DNA of 64,000 nt, taken from Nitrospira sp. CG24B. Its GTDB lineage: Bacteria; Nitrospirota; Nitrospiria; Nitrospirales; Nitrospiraceae. Location of the stretch: the NCBI GenBank assembly GCA_002869845.2, contig NEWS02000003.1, positions 75,607 through 139,606 on the forward strand, in the 5' to 3' direction. Positions 1 through 12,563 of this stretch are shown one piece after another (position 1 is the stretch's first letter; every line of letters starts with the position of its first letter). The position numbers and the translations under genes were made by a program. The notes under the pieces are model-generated. The model was not told the DNA's origin, ran no database searches, and saw only the letters and a list, made by a program, of their open reading frames with translations.

Positions 1-278
1 GCGCCTGAGGATTGTGTCAGGGCAACACCCAGATCGAGCCAGAGTAGAGTGTGCGCGAGACCAGCCCGCTGGTCGAGCTCAGGCAATGCCGCTAGCGCCG
101 CAGCGGCTGCTTTCTCAGACAACTCTTGGAGTTCATCGAGCAAGGTGAGCACTTGTGCCACGGCATCCGGTTTACCAGTGGCCTGCGGCAAACGGGTCAC
201 CAGCGGCTCTGCGACCACCAGACTCAACTCGCGGACCAGCCGCTGCAGCAAGATCTGTTGACTCGACATATCTGTCAT
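1..278 (-). CDS. Hypothetical protein, partial at window edge (MTDMSSQQILLQRLVRELSLVVAEPLVTRLPQ...)
   Basis: Open minus frame from ATG at 278 to window start, no stop; absent from ORF track because it is truncated by the window. Confidence 0.6.
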   Translation of the reverse strand, partial: MTDMSSQQILLQRLVRELSLVVAEPLVTRLPQATGKPDAVAQVLTLLDELQELSEKAAAAALAALPELDQRAGLAHTLLWLDLGVALTQSSG

Positions 279-377
279 GACTGGGTATGAAATCGGCTGA
301 AGGGACGGATTGTAAAGCAGTGAATTACCCTTGTAAACTAGCGGTTCTGCCCATCGTCGCTCGTGAGGAGGAGGTCC

Positions 378-818
378 ATGGCTGAGCCAGCACAGGAAAG
401 TCTCGAGAAGATACGAAAGTTCGTGCAAGGGTTTGCCGAGAAAAGCGGAACCATGATGCATCCCAACCCTGCCGTGACGGAGGCGGTGGTGAAGGGATTA
501 GCGGCTCATATCGACGAACTCGGGAAACCGCTCTGCCCCTGTAACTTTTATAAGGACAAAGAAGCCGAAGCCAAGCTCCGGCGGTGGATCTGCGCGTGTG
601 ATGAAATGCAAATCTACAAATACTGTCACTGTCTCCTTTTTGTTCGCGAAGACGGGATGCCCATTACGGAATATTTACCGGAAGGCCATGAAGGGCGAGA
701 CGTGTATGGCCTGGTCATTGATCCAACCCCTGACAAGGGTCGCGCCCTCAAGCACAAGGCCGTCCACACTCCAACCGAGCCGGATGAATCCACGGCAATG
801 TCAGCTTCCTCGACATGA
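378..818 (+). CDS. Ferredoxin:thioredoxin reductase catalytic-chain-like protein
   Basis: Cys motifs CPCNFY..., CACDEMQIYKYCHCLLFV typical of the FtrB family; likely start MAEPAQ. Confidence 0.85.
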   Translation: MAEPAQESLEKIRKFVQGFAEKSGTMMHPNPAVTEAVVKGLAAHIDELGKPLCPCNFYKDKEAEAKLRRWICACDEMQIYKYCHCLLFVREDGMPITEYLPEGHEGRDVYGLVIDPTPDKGRALKHKAVHTPTEPDESTAMSASST

Positions 819-1432
819 CGTGGCATGACGGGCAACTCAGGTGCTGGTTCATGAGTCTAGTGCTGATCAGCAGCGTCCACGCGACACCAGCACAGGCGGT
901 GGTGTCGGGCTCATCAATCCCACCAACCTTCAACGAGAAAGAGCTCTTCGCCTACAGGGCAAAAGGTCGAGGAGGTGCGGCCGGACAGGTGTTCTTGCGG
1001 GCATCCTCTGGAAAAGCCGTGACTCAGGCGGGGGCCTCGATCTACCTGATTCCAATGGCTTCCTCTACTCGCTCTTGGTTCGACAAACATGTGCGAGAGA
1101 ACTCGTGCCCATCCAAGAGCGGAGCATCGTCCCCAGAAAGCCCTGTACCTCATGGGTCCCCTGTGGAATGCCTTCGTGAGGTGATGGCCCACCTGCTGAC
1201 CGATAAGAAACTGATTCCCTATCTTCGCACGACGAGAGCTAATCCAACCGGACATTTTTGGTTCACGAAAGTTCCTGCCGGCCGCTATTATGTCGTCAGC
1301 CTTCTTGAGGGGAGCGGTGGAGCCCACCAGGATGAACGAGCGGTCGGAATTGCATGGCTGACCATCGATCTTGATGTTGACGAAAAAGCAACCAACCTGG
1401 TGGTCACGGACTGTAAAAGCGTTCTCTGTTGA
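815..1432 (+). CDS. Secreted hypothetical protein
   Basis: N-terminal signal-like segment; overlaps the preceding stop; no family recognised with certainty. Confidence 0.55.
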   Translation: MTWHDGQLRCWFMSLVLISSVHATPAQAVVSGSSIPPTFNEKELFAYRAKGRGGAAGQVFLRASSGKAVTQAGASIYLIPMASSTRSWFDKHVRENSCPSKSGASSPESPVPHGSPVECLREVMAHLLTDKKLIPYLRTTRANPTGHFWFTKVPAGRYYVVSLLEGSGGAHQDERAVGIAWLTIDLDVDEKATNLVVTDCKSVLC

Positions 1433-1484
1433 CCCACCGCTTCCTCCGCTGCCGGTCCGTGTGGTCCAGTCATGAGGATAGGCC

Positions 1485-2168
1485 ATGAGAATTCTGCTCG
1501 TTGAAGACGACGCCGATCTGGCTCAATTCATCAGAAAAGGATTGAAAGAGGAGCACTATGTGGTGGACGTGGCCGCCGATGGTGAAGAAGGCTTGGCATT
1601 GGCGTTGGGCAATGCGTACGATCTGCTGATCTTGGACATTATGCTCCCCAAGCTTGACGGCCTCACCCTCTGCCGCCGTGTTCGAGACAAGGGATTCATG
1701 ACTCCGGTGCTGCTTCTGACCGCGCGCAACACGGTGGAGGACAAGGTGTCGGGGTTTGATACCGGCGCAGACCAATTTCTGCCGAAACCGTTCGCGTTCG
1801 TAGAACTGCTGGCTCAAATCCGGGCCCTCTTGCGCCGAGGAAGTCAGCAACCACTGGTTCATCTCCAAGCGGCAGATCTGAAGCTGGATCCGGCTTCTCA
1901 TCGTGTCTGGCGGGCAGGACAAGAAATCGCTCTGACAAATAAAGAGTACGCCTTGCTCGAGTTTCTCTTGCGAAACAAGAACCGTGTGCTTACGCGAACT
2001 GCGATCATTGAACATGTGTGGGATATCAGCTATGACCCAATGACGAACATCGTCGACGCCCATATTCGAGCCTTGCGCGCGAAGATCGACCGGGATTTTT
2101 CTCCGCCTTTGATCGCAACAGTCCGCGGCGCAGGGTACATGCTCGAGGAGCCGAACTCATCGGCATGA
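1485..2168 (+). CDS. OmpR/PhoB-family response regulator
   Basis: MRILLVEDDADLAQ receiver plus winged-helix C-terminus (YALLEFLLRNKNRVLTR...VRGAGYML). Confidence 0.95.
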   Translation: MRILLVEDDADLAQFIRKGLKEEHYVVDVAADGEEGLALALGNAYDLLILDIMLPKLDGLTLCRRVRDKGFMTPVLLLTARNTVEDKVSGFDTGADQFLPKPFAFVELLAQIRALLRRGSQQPLVHLQAADLKLDPASHRVWRAGQEIALTNKEYALLEFLLRNKNRVLTRTAIIEHVWDISYDPMTNIVDAHIRALRAKIDRDFSPPLIATVRGAGYMLEEPNSSA

Positions 2169-3586
2169 AATCTCTACGCAGTTTGATCAGTTGGTCCGCC
2201 TTCGTCTTGATGGCAGGCCTCATCTTGTTTTCCGCGCTCGTGTACGCGGTGAGCGAGGTGCTGCTGCATCGTTTTGTGGATGGACAACTCTTCGCGTTGG
2301 CAGAGACGCTTGCCAAGATCGTGGAGCAGCACCCTGAAATACTCACGCGAAGGGGTCAGGGCGGCGCACTTGCCGCCGACGTGCGGCGTTCATATGAGCT
2401 TCCGGAAGTGCCGCATTCTCTTCAAGTGTTTTCTCCAGACGGTCGACTCATCTGGACAAGTTCCAACACAGCAACGCCGCCTTCAATTCCGGCTGATATG
2501 CTTCAACGAGTCAAGCGTGACCACACGGTGTTTGAAACGGTTGACTCGACCAGTGTCCCGGCTCGACACGTATATCTGTCTACCGTACAAGACGGCCAAC
2601 TGCGGTATGTTCTGCAGGCACAAACCTCGCTGCTTCATTACCGGGAAACTCTGAATGGCCTTGTGTTTCTGCTCGCCCTCGGGTCCGGAGCGACGCTGCT
2701 TGTCGCCTGGGTCGGCAGCCTCTGGTTGGCAAAGAAGGTGTTGGCCCCAATCGACGCGTTGTGCACGGGCGCCGAAACGATGTCGGAAACCGATCTGGGG
2801 AAGCGCCTGGCGATGGATTCACCCTATCGAGAATTTCGGCGACTCACTCAGGCGGTCAACTCCGTCTTGGATCAGTTCCAACGCAGTAGCGAGGTCCAAC
2901 GGAACTTCTGCGAGATCGCCGCTCATGAGATGAAGACCCCTCTGACCATCCTGCAGGGAAACCTGGAAGTGGCGCTTATGAAAGCGAGGACCCCGGAAGA
3001 ATATCATGAAGTATTACTGAATAATCTCCAGCAAGTGGATCGGCTCATCGCCTTGACCCGTCCACTCTTGACGCTCGCGAAATTCACCAGTAGTAAACCT
3101 CCAGTCAATCTCGTCCCGCTCGCCGTGGAACCTCTGATTCAAGAGCTCGTGGATGAGTTGATGCTTTTGGCGGATGACCGTCAGATCACATTGCGGTTTG
3201 AATCCCAACCGGTTTCCGTCGTACTCGGCGATGCTCAGTGGCTCAAACAAGCATTGATCAATTTACTCGACAATGCGCTGCGGTACACTCCATCCGGTGG
3301 AGCCGTGACTATCCGCCTGCAGGCCGTCGGTCAAGACGTGACAGTGGCGGTCGAGGACACAGGCCACGGAATCGAACCCGAGAATATTCCCCATCTGTTC
3401 GAGCGATTCTACCGCACCGATTGGGCCAGGGCGAAAGATTCCGCTGGCACAGGGCTTGGACTGCCCATCGTGAAAGAAATCATGGATGCTCACGGCGGGA
3501 GCATTTCCGTTACAAGCGAAGTTAACAAAGGCTCTGTCTTTACCCTGCGTCTCCCGGCCTTCGCCCAGCAAAAAGCGCTCGCCTAA
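2165..3586 (+). CDS. Sensor histidine kinase
   Basis: HAMP-like segment, H-box AAHEMKTPLTIL, N-box NLLDNALRY, G-boxes DTGHGI / GTGLGLPIV; overlaps RR by 4 nt. Confidence 0.95.
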   Translation: MKSLRSLISWSAFVLMAGLILFSALVYAVSEVLLHRFVDGQLFALAETLAKIVEQHPEILTRRGQGGALAADVRRSYELPEVPHSLQVFSPDGRLIWTSSNTATPPSIPADMLQRVKRDHTVFETVDSTSVPARHVYLSTVQDGQLRYVLQAQTSLLHYRETLNGLVFLLALGSGATLLVAWVGSLWLAKKVLAPIDALCTGAETMSETDLGKRLAMDSPYREFRRLTQAVNSVLDQFQRSSEVQRNFCEIAAHEMKTPLTILQGNLEVALMKARTPEEYHEVLLNNLQQVDRLIALTRPLLTLAKFTSSKPPVNLVPLAVEPLIQELVDELMLLADDRQITLRFESQPVSVVLGDAQWLKQALINLLDNALRYTPSGGAVTIRLQAVGQDVTVAVEDTGHGIEPENIPHLFERFYRTDWARAKDSAGTGLGLPIVKEIMDAHGGSISVTSEVNKGSVFTLRLPAFAQQKALA

Positions 3587-3721
3587 GCCTGTTAGAATCC
3601 TGGCCCTCTCGCCACAATCTGAATTGATAGATTCCACAAGCTCTAGGTTTGTTCGCCGTGGGTCGCGTTGTGGTGAATTGACCTTTGTCACCAGCATAGA
3701 CGTAGAAGGGGGCACACAGCA

Positions 3722-3735
3722 TGAAGAATTCTTCA
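3722..3735. promoter_or_regulatory. 14-bp perfect palindrome TGAAGAATTCTTCA upstream of small ORF 3807..3887
   Basis: Read directly; same TGAAGA-N2-TCTTCA pattern as 4294..4307. Confidence 0.6.
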
Positions 3736-3806
3736 CGGTCTCATCATGGCTGCTTCATCTTGGAGGCGTATATAGGTAGGAAAGCGAAAGGGGGTGAACA
3801 ACAATC

Positions 3807-3887
3807 ATGATTTCCTTTATTGAAGTGTTCTTGTTAGCCGCCATATTCGGAGTGTCATACGCGATGTTGCAGCTTGCGAGCAGGTGA
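3807..3887 (+). CDS. 26-aa putative single-TM peptide MISFIEVFLLAAIFGVSYAMLQLASR
   Basis: Strong SD (aaagggggtga) upstream of ATG; hydrophobic product; below ORF-track length cutoff. Confidence 0.55.
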   Translation: MISFIEVFLLAAIFGVSYAMLQLASR

Positions 3888-4288
3888 CCCGACTCGGACA
3901 ATGCTGTGGAGCGACCTGCTGGAGACGGGGGGCGGGGCAGAAAGAGTCATGCTTGCAGTCACGTACGCACTTGTGACTCGTGCTCGCCCCCGACAGAGGA
4001 AGTGGTTTTCACATGGTCTGTATGTCGTGCTGTGATCTCGGTTAGTCATACCTGCAACATCACAGGCGTCTGGTTCGGTGTCGCCGTGGCCCTGTGTTAG
4101 TTCGCAGACCCCAATCAGACTCATCATGCAGTCTGGTGCCCATCATCCTACGAGTCACTCCCTACGTAAGCACTACGGCTTTCTAGACACGGCCTCATTA
4201 TTCGGGCAGTTCGTCTTCGAAGAGTTTCGCGATATCCATCACTTGCTGTTGTTATTCGCCGATCAGTTGGCATGAGGTTCGGTCGCCG

Positions 4289-4312
4289 AATCATGAAGAC
4301 GTCTTCATGATT
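4289..4312. promoter_or_regulatory. 24-bp perfect palindrome AATCATGAAGACGTCTTCATGATT upstream of small ORF 4376..4459
   Basis: Read directly; no T-tract follows, so operator-like rather than terminator-like. Confidence 0.65.
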
Positions 4313-4375
4313 TCATCACAGACTCTTCATAGTCGAGAGCTATGCTTTTCATCAGATGAAAGGAGGTGAAGATCT

Positions 4376-4459
4376 ATGATGACGATATTCTTTGCGTTGC
4401 TCGCCCTGACTGCTGTTCTTGGAGTGATGTACAAAGCCGTATACCTTGACCGCGAATAG
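4376..4459 (+). CDS. 27-aa putative single-TM peptide MMTIFFALLALTAVLGVMYKAVYLDRE
   Basis: Near-perfect SD (aaaggaggtga) and hydrophobic product; paired with 3807..3887. Confidence 0.6.
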   Translation: MMTIFFALLALTAVLGVMYKAVYLDRE

Positions 4460-4690
4460 TAAGGAGAACCGTCTCCTCTCTCGACTAGAAAAGAGGAGGC
4501 CGTTGTTCCTTCGAGATAGAACACCAAGCACCCACGCGTACCGACACAACGCCCACGCCCTGTATGGCATCCGCCACCCATGGGCTGGGCACGGTACGAT
4601 TTCCACGTTGTGTCGGTCGAGTTCGTTGAGGTGAAAGCGGAGGGGATTCTTGATCGTCAACGCGCGTCGATCGAAGAGGGAACTTCCACC

Positions 4691-5164
4691 CTAATTTCGT
4701 TCTTTGATCGCTCGTTCCACTTCTCTGCCAGCTTCCCGAGCTTTGATCGATTCTCGACGATCATGCTGCTTCTTCCCTTTGGCTAACCCCAGTTCGACCT
4801 TGACCTGGCCCCGCTCGGAAAAATAGATGCGGAGCGGGATCAGCGTAAGGCCCTTCTGCTGGGTTTTCCCCAGGAGCTTGTTGATCTCCTTTCGATGCAA
4901 GAGCAATTTGCGGGTCCTGATCGGGTCGTGGTTCATCATGTTGCCGTGACTATAGGGACTGATATGGCAATGATGGAGAAAAACCTCGCCCTCTTTGACG
5001 TCCGCATAACTGTCTTGTAAGTTCACTCGCCTATCCCGAAGCGATTTCACCTCGGTGCCCTTGAGCACAATCCCGGCCTCGAACTTTTCTTCGATAAAAT
5101 AATCGTGATAGGCCTTCCGATTGGTAGCCACGATCTTCCCCTGATCTTCTGTCTCTTTAGCCAT
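4691..5164 (-). CDS. smpB: SsrA-binding protein SmpB
   Basis: [29 protein letters not shown]...[13 protein letters not shown]. Confidence 0.97.
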   Translation of the reverse strand: MAKETEDQGKIVATNRKAYHDYFIEEKFEAGIVLKGTEVKSLRDRRVNLQDSYADVKEGEVFLHHCHISPYSHGNMMNHDPIRTRKLLLHRKEINKLLGKTQQKGLTLIPLRIYFSERGQVKVELGLAKGKKQHDRRESIKAREAGREVERAIKERN

Positions 5165-5216
5165 AACCCGACACCGACGCCTTGATCTATTTCTCCGCTA
5201 CCACCTATGATGCCAC

Positions 5217-5720
5217 ATGGCTGGCCCGCGCACACTCGATTCCTTTGGGAGCATCCTGTCGGGTCTTTCCAAGCGGCTTGGTCTTGAATCAAGACTGCTG
5301 GAACTTCGCTTGCAGCGTCGTTGGCATGAACTCGTGGGTGAGCCCATGGCGTCTCATACCTGGCCGACCCAGATCCGCTTCAAGAAGCTCTACCTCGTCG
5401 TCAGAAACTCCGTCTGGCTCCAACAACTGACGTTCCTCAAACCCGCGCTCTTAACGAAGCTGCAGGCAGAGTTCGGGACCGAGTGTGTGACCGACATTGC
5501 GGGTCGGGTCGGAGAGATTCCCGCCGATTCGGAGGCTTCTTCCGCGCCTCCCACCACGGACCTCGGATCACCTCAGCCAGGGGAATCTTCAGCTGAGGTG
5601 TGCTCGCATACCACCGTCATTCAAGATCCCGCGCTCCGTGAGCACTTTAGAAAGGTGATATCGGCTTACCTTGTGCAGGCTCCGCCTCCACCGGTAAAGA
5701 GTCCGTCACGCGTCCCTTAA
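5217..5720 (+). CDS. DUF721 / DciA-like protein
   Basis: Short basic DUF721-like N-terminus (LELRLQRRWHELVGEPMASHTWPTQIRFKKLYLVVRNSVWLQQLTFLKPALL). Confidence 0.75.
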   Translation: MAGPRTLDSFGSILSGLSKRLGLESRLLELRLQRRWHELVGEPMASHTWPTQIRFKKLYLVVRNSVWLQQLTFLKPALLTKLQAEFGTECVTDIAGRVGEIPADSEASSAPPTTDLGSPQPGESSAEVCSHTTVIQDPALREHFRKVISAYLVQAPPPPVKSPSRVP

Positions 5721-6264
5721 AGAGGATCCGTGTGCCGCTGGAGATGTGGCCATTCTTAGGGATGGGTCCCACGCCTCCTTCTTCTTCCTGATCCTGCAAT
5801 CGATAGTACCCGCGCATGTGCCGTTCATAGTCGTTGATGACTGTGGCATCCCCAGCCAGATACTTCACCAGTACCTCTGGGTCGGTCCATCCGTGGTCGT
5901 CGAACACGTAAATCGTGATCTGTCTATACCAGCCACCGGTATCGCCTGGAGTGGTTGGGTGGATCTTCATGCGAGCAAAATCGTGCGTTTGGTGGCCGAC
6001 CTTTCGAAAACGCTTCACCAGCGATTCGATCTCCTCATCGGTGGTTCCGCGGGGAACGTCCGTGGTGACGATCTGGCTTGATTGTGCACCGACCGTATAG
6101 GGAGGAATCGATCGATCGGGGCGGCTGAGGTACATACCCCCCCAGATCAAGGCAAAAGATCCCACAAAGACGCTCAGTGCGAACTTGACGACGATATCCA
6201 GCGGCTTCTTGGTTTTGGGACCGGAGGAAGACGGAGACATAGGAGAAGACGCTTGCTCGTGCAT
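5647..6264 (-). CDS. Hypothetical single-TM protein
   Basis: Internal start MHEQASSPMS at 6264 avoids overlap with gyrA; TM segment FALSVFVGSFALIWGGMYL. Confidence 0.6.
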   Translation of the reverse strand: MHEQASSPMSPSSSGPKTKKPLDIVVKFALSVFVGSFALIWGGMYLSRPDRSIPPYTVGAQSSQIVTTDVPRGTTDEEIESLVKRFRKVGHQTHDFARMKIHPTTPGDTGGWYRQITIYVFDDHGWTDPEVLVKYLAGDATVINDYERHMRGYYRLQDQEEEGGVGPIPKNGHISSGTRILFKGRVTDSLPVEAEPAQGKPISPF

Positions 6265-6289
6265 GGAACAACTACGCGGCTCGGTCGGA

Positions 6290-8767
6290 CTATGTTTCGG
6301 GCGTGTCTTCCGAACCCGCGTCCTCTCGTTCGACCACTTCCGCCAATCTGGCGACGCCCACCACTCGGTCTCCTTCACCGTCGAGGTCGAGAATGCGGAC
6401 ACCTTGGGTATTCCGGCCAATCTCCCGGATATCGTCAACTTTGCACCGAAGCACTTTCCCTTGCGCCGCCATCAACATGATTTGGTCGTCATCTCGTACT
6501 TGAAGGAATCCCACCGCCAGACCGTTTCGCTCCGTCGTCTTGACGCTGATGATGCCTTTGCCGCCACGACCCTGAATACGATATTCGCCCACAGGCGTTC
6601 GTTTGCCGTAGCCGCCTTCCGTGACGGTCAAGATGGAGGTCGTCGAATCAGGGGTGATGGTTTCCATCCCGATAACTTCGTTTCCCTCTTCGAGCGTGAT
6701 CCCTTTCACCCCATACGCCGTCCGGCCCATGGATCTCACCTCTTCTTCTTTGAATCGAATGGTGAGGCCTTGCCGTGTCCCGAGAAGGATTTCCCGCTGT
6801 CCATCAGTCAGTTGAACACTGATCAGTCTATCACCGCTCTCAAGTCCCAAGGCGATGATCCCACCTTGCCGTGGATTGCTGAACGCGGATAGTTCCGTCT
6901 TTTTGATGATGCCCTTCTTGGTGCCCATCACGATATACCGGTCGTCCCTGAACTCTTTCACCGGCAATGTGGCCGTGACTTTTTCATTACTCGACAGCGC
7001 GAGCAGATTGACGAGCGCTTTGCCCTTTGCGCCACGGCTGGCCTCAGGAATTTCATGAACCTTTAACCAATACACCTTGCCGGCATCCGTGAAAAAGAGC
7101 AATGAATCATGCGTGGAGGCCGTGAAGAGATTCACGACGAAATCCTCCTCCTTGATCCCCATGCCGATCTTGCCTTTTCCTCCTCGTCGCTGGGCACGAT
7201 AGAGCGACACGGCATTTCGTTTGATGTATCCGGCATGAGAGATCGTGACGATCACTTCTTCTGCTGCAATCAGATCTTCCAGAGTGATTTCCGCCTCTTC
7301 CTTGACGATCAGCGTCCGCCGCTCGTCCTTATACGCTTCCCGAATTTCGGTCAGCTCATCCTTAATGATCGTCCGGACCAGTTCCTGGTTGGCGAGGATG
7401 GACTTCAAATACTCGATCTGCTTCAGCACGTCTTGGTACTCTTCGACGAGTTTGGTCCGTTCAAGCTGCGTTAAGCGCTGGAGCCGCATGTCGAGGATCG
7501 CGCCAGCTTGGATGTCGGTAAGGCCAAACTGGCGCATCAACCCGGCTCGGGCTTCGTCCGGTGATTGCGACCGACGTATGAGAGCAATCACGGCATCGAG
7601 ATTGTCGAGGGCGATCTTGAGCCCTTCGAGGATATGCGCCCGCTCTTCCGCCTTGCGCAGCTCGTAAGCGGTTCGGCGGACGACGACTTCCCGTCGGTGA
7701 TCAAGGAAATGATGCAGAATTTGTTTGAGATTCAGGACTTCTGGACGATTGTTGACCAGCGCCAGCATGATAACGCCGAAGGTGGTTTCAAGAGGGGTAT
7801 GTTTGTAAAGATTATTCAACACGACCAGCGGGATTTCACCTCGCTTGAGCTCGATGACCACCCGGACCCCCTCACGATCCGATGACTCATCTCGCAAATC
7901 AGAGATGCCTTTGATCCGGTCTTCCTGGACCAGCTCGGCAATTTTCTTGATCAATGACACTTTGTTGACTTGATAGGGAATCTCCGTCACGATGAGCCGT
8001 TCGCGGTCGGTACGTTCGTCGATCTCTACCACGACCTTGGCCCGCAGCTTCAAGAGACCCCGACCGGTCTCATAAGCGTCCTTGATACCGCTCATGCCGT
8101 AGATGAACCCAGCCGTTGGAAAATCTGGCCCCGGGATCTTCTTCATCAACTGAGCGATCGTGACGTCTTGATTCTCCAACAGCAGAAGCAATCCATCGAT
8201 GATCTCAGCAATGTTATGCGTCGGGATATTCGTGGCATAGCCGACCGCGATGCCGCCCGCTCCGTTAATGAGGAGATTCGGCACCCTGCTCGGCAACACC
8301 AGTGGTTCCTGTCTCGATTCGTCGTAGTTCGGACCAAAGTCGACCGTTTCCTTGTCGATATCGGCCAGCATCTCTTCGGCGAGCTTGGTCATGCGCGCTT
8401 CGGTGTAACGCATCGCGGCCGCTGAATCGCCGTCCATCGATCCATAGTTGCCCTGGCCGTCGACGAGGGGATAACGCATGTTGAAATTCTGCGCCATCCG
8501 CACGAGAGTATCGTAAATGGCCGTATCACCGTGGGGGTGATAGTTGCCCATGATCTCGCCCACGATCTTGGCTGACTTGCGGTAGGCCCGATTGGAGGCA
8601 AGGCCCATTTCGTTCATGCCGAATAGGATGCGGCGATGGACCGGTTTAAGCCCATCGCGGACGTCGGGCAGCGCTCGTCCCACGATGACGCTCATCGCAT
8701 AATCGAGGTATGACGACTTCATCTCGTCTTCTATCGCGATGTGGCCTAAGCGTTCATCAGGGGGCAT
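6290..8767 (-). CDS. gyrA: DNA gyrase subunit A
   Basis: SSYLDYAMSVIVGRALPDVRDGLKPVHRRILFGM and C-terminal beta-pinwheel repeats. Confidence 0.99.
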   Translation of the reverse strand: MPPDERLGHIAIEDEMKSSYLDYAMSVIVGRALPDVRDGLKPVHRRILFGMNEMGLASNRAYRKSAKIVGEIMGNYHPHGDTAIYDTLVRMAQNFNMRYPLVDGQGNYGSMDGDSAAAMRYTEARMTKLAEEMLADIDKETVDFGPNYDESRQEPLVLPSRVPNLLINGAGGIAVGYATNIPTHNIAEIIDGLLLLLENQDVTIAQLMKKIPGPDFPTAGFIYGMSGIKDAYETGRGLLKLRAKVVVEIDERTDRERLIVTEIPYQVNKVSLIKKIAELVQEDRIKGISDLRDESSDREGVRVVIELKRGEIPLVVLNNLYKHTPLETTFGVIMLALVNNRPEVLNLKQILHHFLDHRREVVVRRTAYELRKAEERAHILEGLKIALDNLDAVIALIRRSQSPDEARAGLMRQFGLTDIQAGAILDMRLQRLTQLERTKLVEEYQDVLKQIEYLKSILANQELVRTIIKDELTEIREAYKDERRTLIVKEEAEITLEDLIAAEEVIVTISHAGYIKRNAVSLYRAQRRGGKGKIGMGIKEEDFVVNLFTASTHDSLLFFTDAGKVYWLKVHEIPEASRGAKGKALVNLLALSSNEKVTATLPVKEFRDDRYIVMGTKKGIIKKTELSAFSNPRQGGIIALGLESGDRLISVQLTDGQREILLGTRQGLTIRFKEEEVRSMGRTAYGVKGITLEEGNEVIGMETITPDSTTSILTVTEGGYGKRTPVGEYRIQGRGGKGIISVKTTERNGLAVGFLQVRDDDQIMLMAAQGKVLRCKVDDIREIGRNTQGVRILDLDGEGDRVVGVARLAEVVEREDAGSEDTPET

Positions 8768-8841
8768 ATTTCCTCGTTAATCATGACTCGTGAAACGTAA
8801 AGGATCCGAAATCCTGTTCAGCCTTTGCTTCACGAACGACG

Positions 8842-11385
<2,544 letters not shown>

Positions 11386-11403
11386 TTATTCACCATTATC
11401 CCG

Positions 11404-12540
11404 CTAAATCTTAATGGGCATAACCACACATTTGAACCCCGGGCTTTCCGGTTCTTGAATTAGACAGGGACTGAGCGGAGTTTCCATCTGAAGTGATAGT
11501 GTTTCCCCATCCATCACACTGAAGACATCCAACAGGTAACGGGCATTGAATCCCGTCTGGATGGCCTCTCCTTCATAGTGGGCTGGCAATTCTTCCGTGG
11601 CTTCCCCGTAATCTGGACTGCTGGAAAACAAGGTCATCTTATCGGATGCGAACGAAACCTTTACCGCGCTGGCTTTATCCTTGGCCAGTACCGACACTCG
11701 CCGCAGCGCACTCTCCAATTCACTTCGACTCACACTGATCTTCTTGCCGCTTTCTTTTGGGATGACCTGTTGGTAGTTAGGGTAGTTGCCTTCCATCAAC
11801 CGAGACGTCAGCAGCAACCCGCTCTTTCGGAAGATCATGAGGTTTTTTGAGAAACCGATGAGCGGTTCGGCATCTACGCCCTCCTCCAAGAGACGGCGGA
11901 TTTCATGCGCCGCCTTCTTCGGTATGATGGCTTTCATTTCCTGGGGCACACCTTTAGTACCGGTAGTACCGGCCTTGCCGACTTCTTGCTCTGCCACTGC
12001 TAAACGATGGCCATCTGTGCCGACTAATCGCAGCGAGGTTTTCTTGTCGGTCGCAACGAGCGTGACTAGGAGACCGTTCAGGATATATCGAGCATCGTTA
12101 TCACCGGCGGCAAAGAGTGTCTTCCGGATCAATTCCAGAAGGCCCTCTCCTGAAAGCGGTGTCAATCCCTCGCGCTCGATCGTCGGCAGCGCAGGATATT
12201 CGCTGCTGGGAAGGCCGACGACTTTGAATTGGCTCTTCCCGGCTTGGATGGTCGTCCAGTTGTTATCCGTCGATGTCAGTTCGATGTCGCCAGGGGGTAA
12301 CTCTTTGACGATCTCGAATAATTTTCGGGCTGAGATGGTGACACCGCCAGTCGACAGAACGGTTCCCTTGTACAGACCTCGCAATCCAATTTCGAGGTCG
12401 GTCGCGACGATCTCTACCCCATCCTGCTTGGCTTCCAACAAGATATTGGACAGAATCGGCATCGTATTTCGTTTCTCCACGACACCTTGGACGCGCTGAA
12501 GTCCCGTCAACAATTCATCTCGCCCAATACGTATTTTCAT
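11404..12540 (-). CDS. dnaN: DNA polymerase III beta subunit
   Basis: Beta-clamp protein, ending CVVMPIKI; located between dnaA and gyrB. Confidence 0.98.
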   Translation of the reverse strand: MKIRIGRDELLTGLQRVQGVVEKRNTMPILSNILLEAKQDGVEIVATDLEIGLRGLYKGTVLSTGGVTISARKLFEIVKELPPGDIELTSTDNNWTTIQAGKSQFKVVGLPSSEYPALPTIEREGLTPLSGEGLLELIRKTLFAAGDNDARYILNGLLVTLVATDKKTSLRLVGTDGHRLAVAEQEVGKAGTTGTKGVPQEMKAIIPKKAAHEIRRLLEEGVDAEPLIGFSKNLMIFRKSGLLLTSRLMEGNYPNYQQVIPKESGKKISVSRSELESALRRVSVLAKDKASAVKVSFASDKMTLFSSSPDYGEATEELPAHYEGEAIQTGFNARYLLDVFSVMDGETLSLQMETPLSPCLIQEPESPGFKCVVMPIKI

Positions 12541-12563
12541 AGAGAATTCTCCCTGTGAAGCTC

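Noticed and set aside
6185-6892. 235-aa plus-strand ORF antisense to gyrA
   Set aside because: Entirely overlaps conserved gyrA coding sequence; codon-phase artefact of high GC.
11786-12499. 237-aa plus-strand ORF antisense to dnaN
   Set aside because: Overlaps a clear dnaN; no recognisable protein features.
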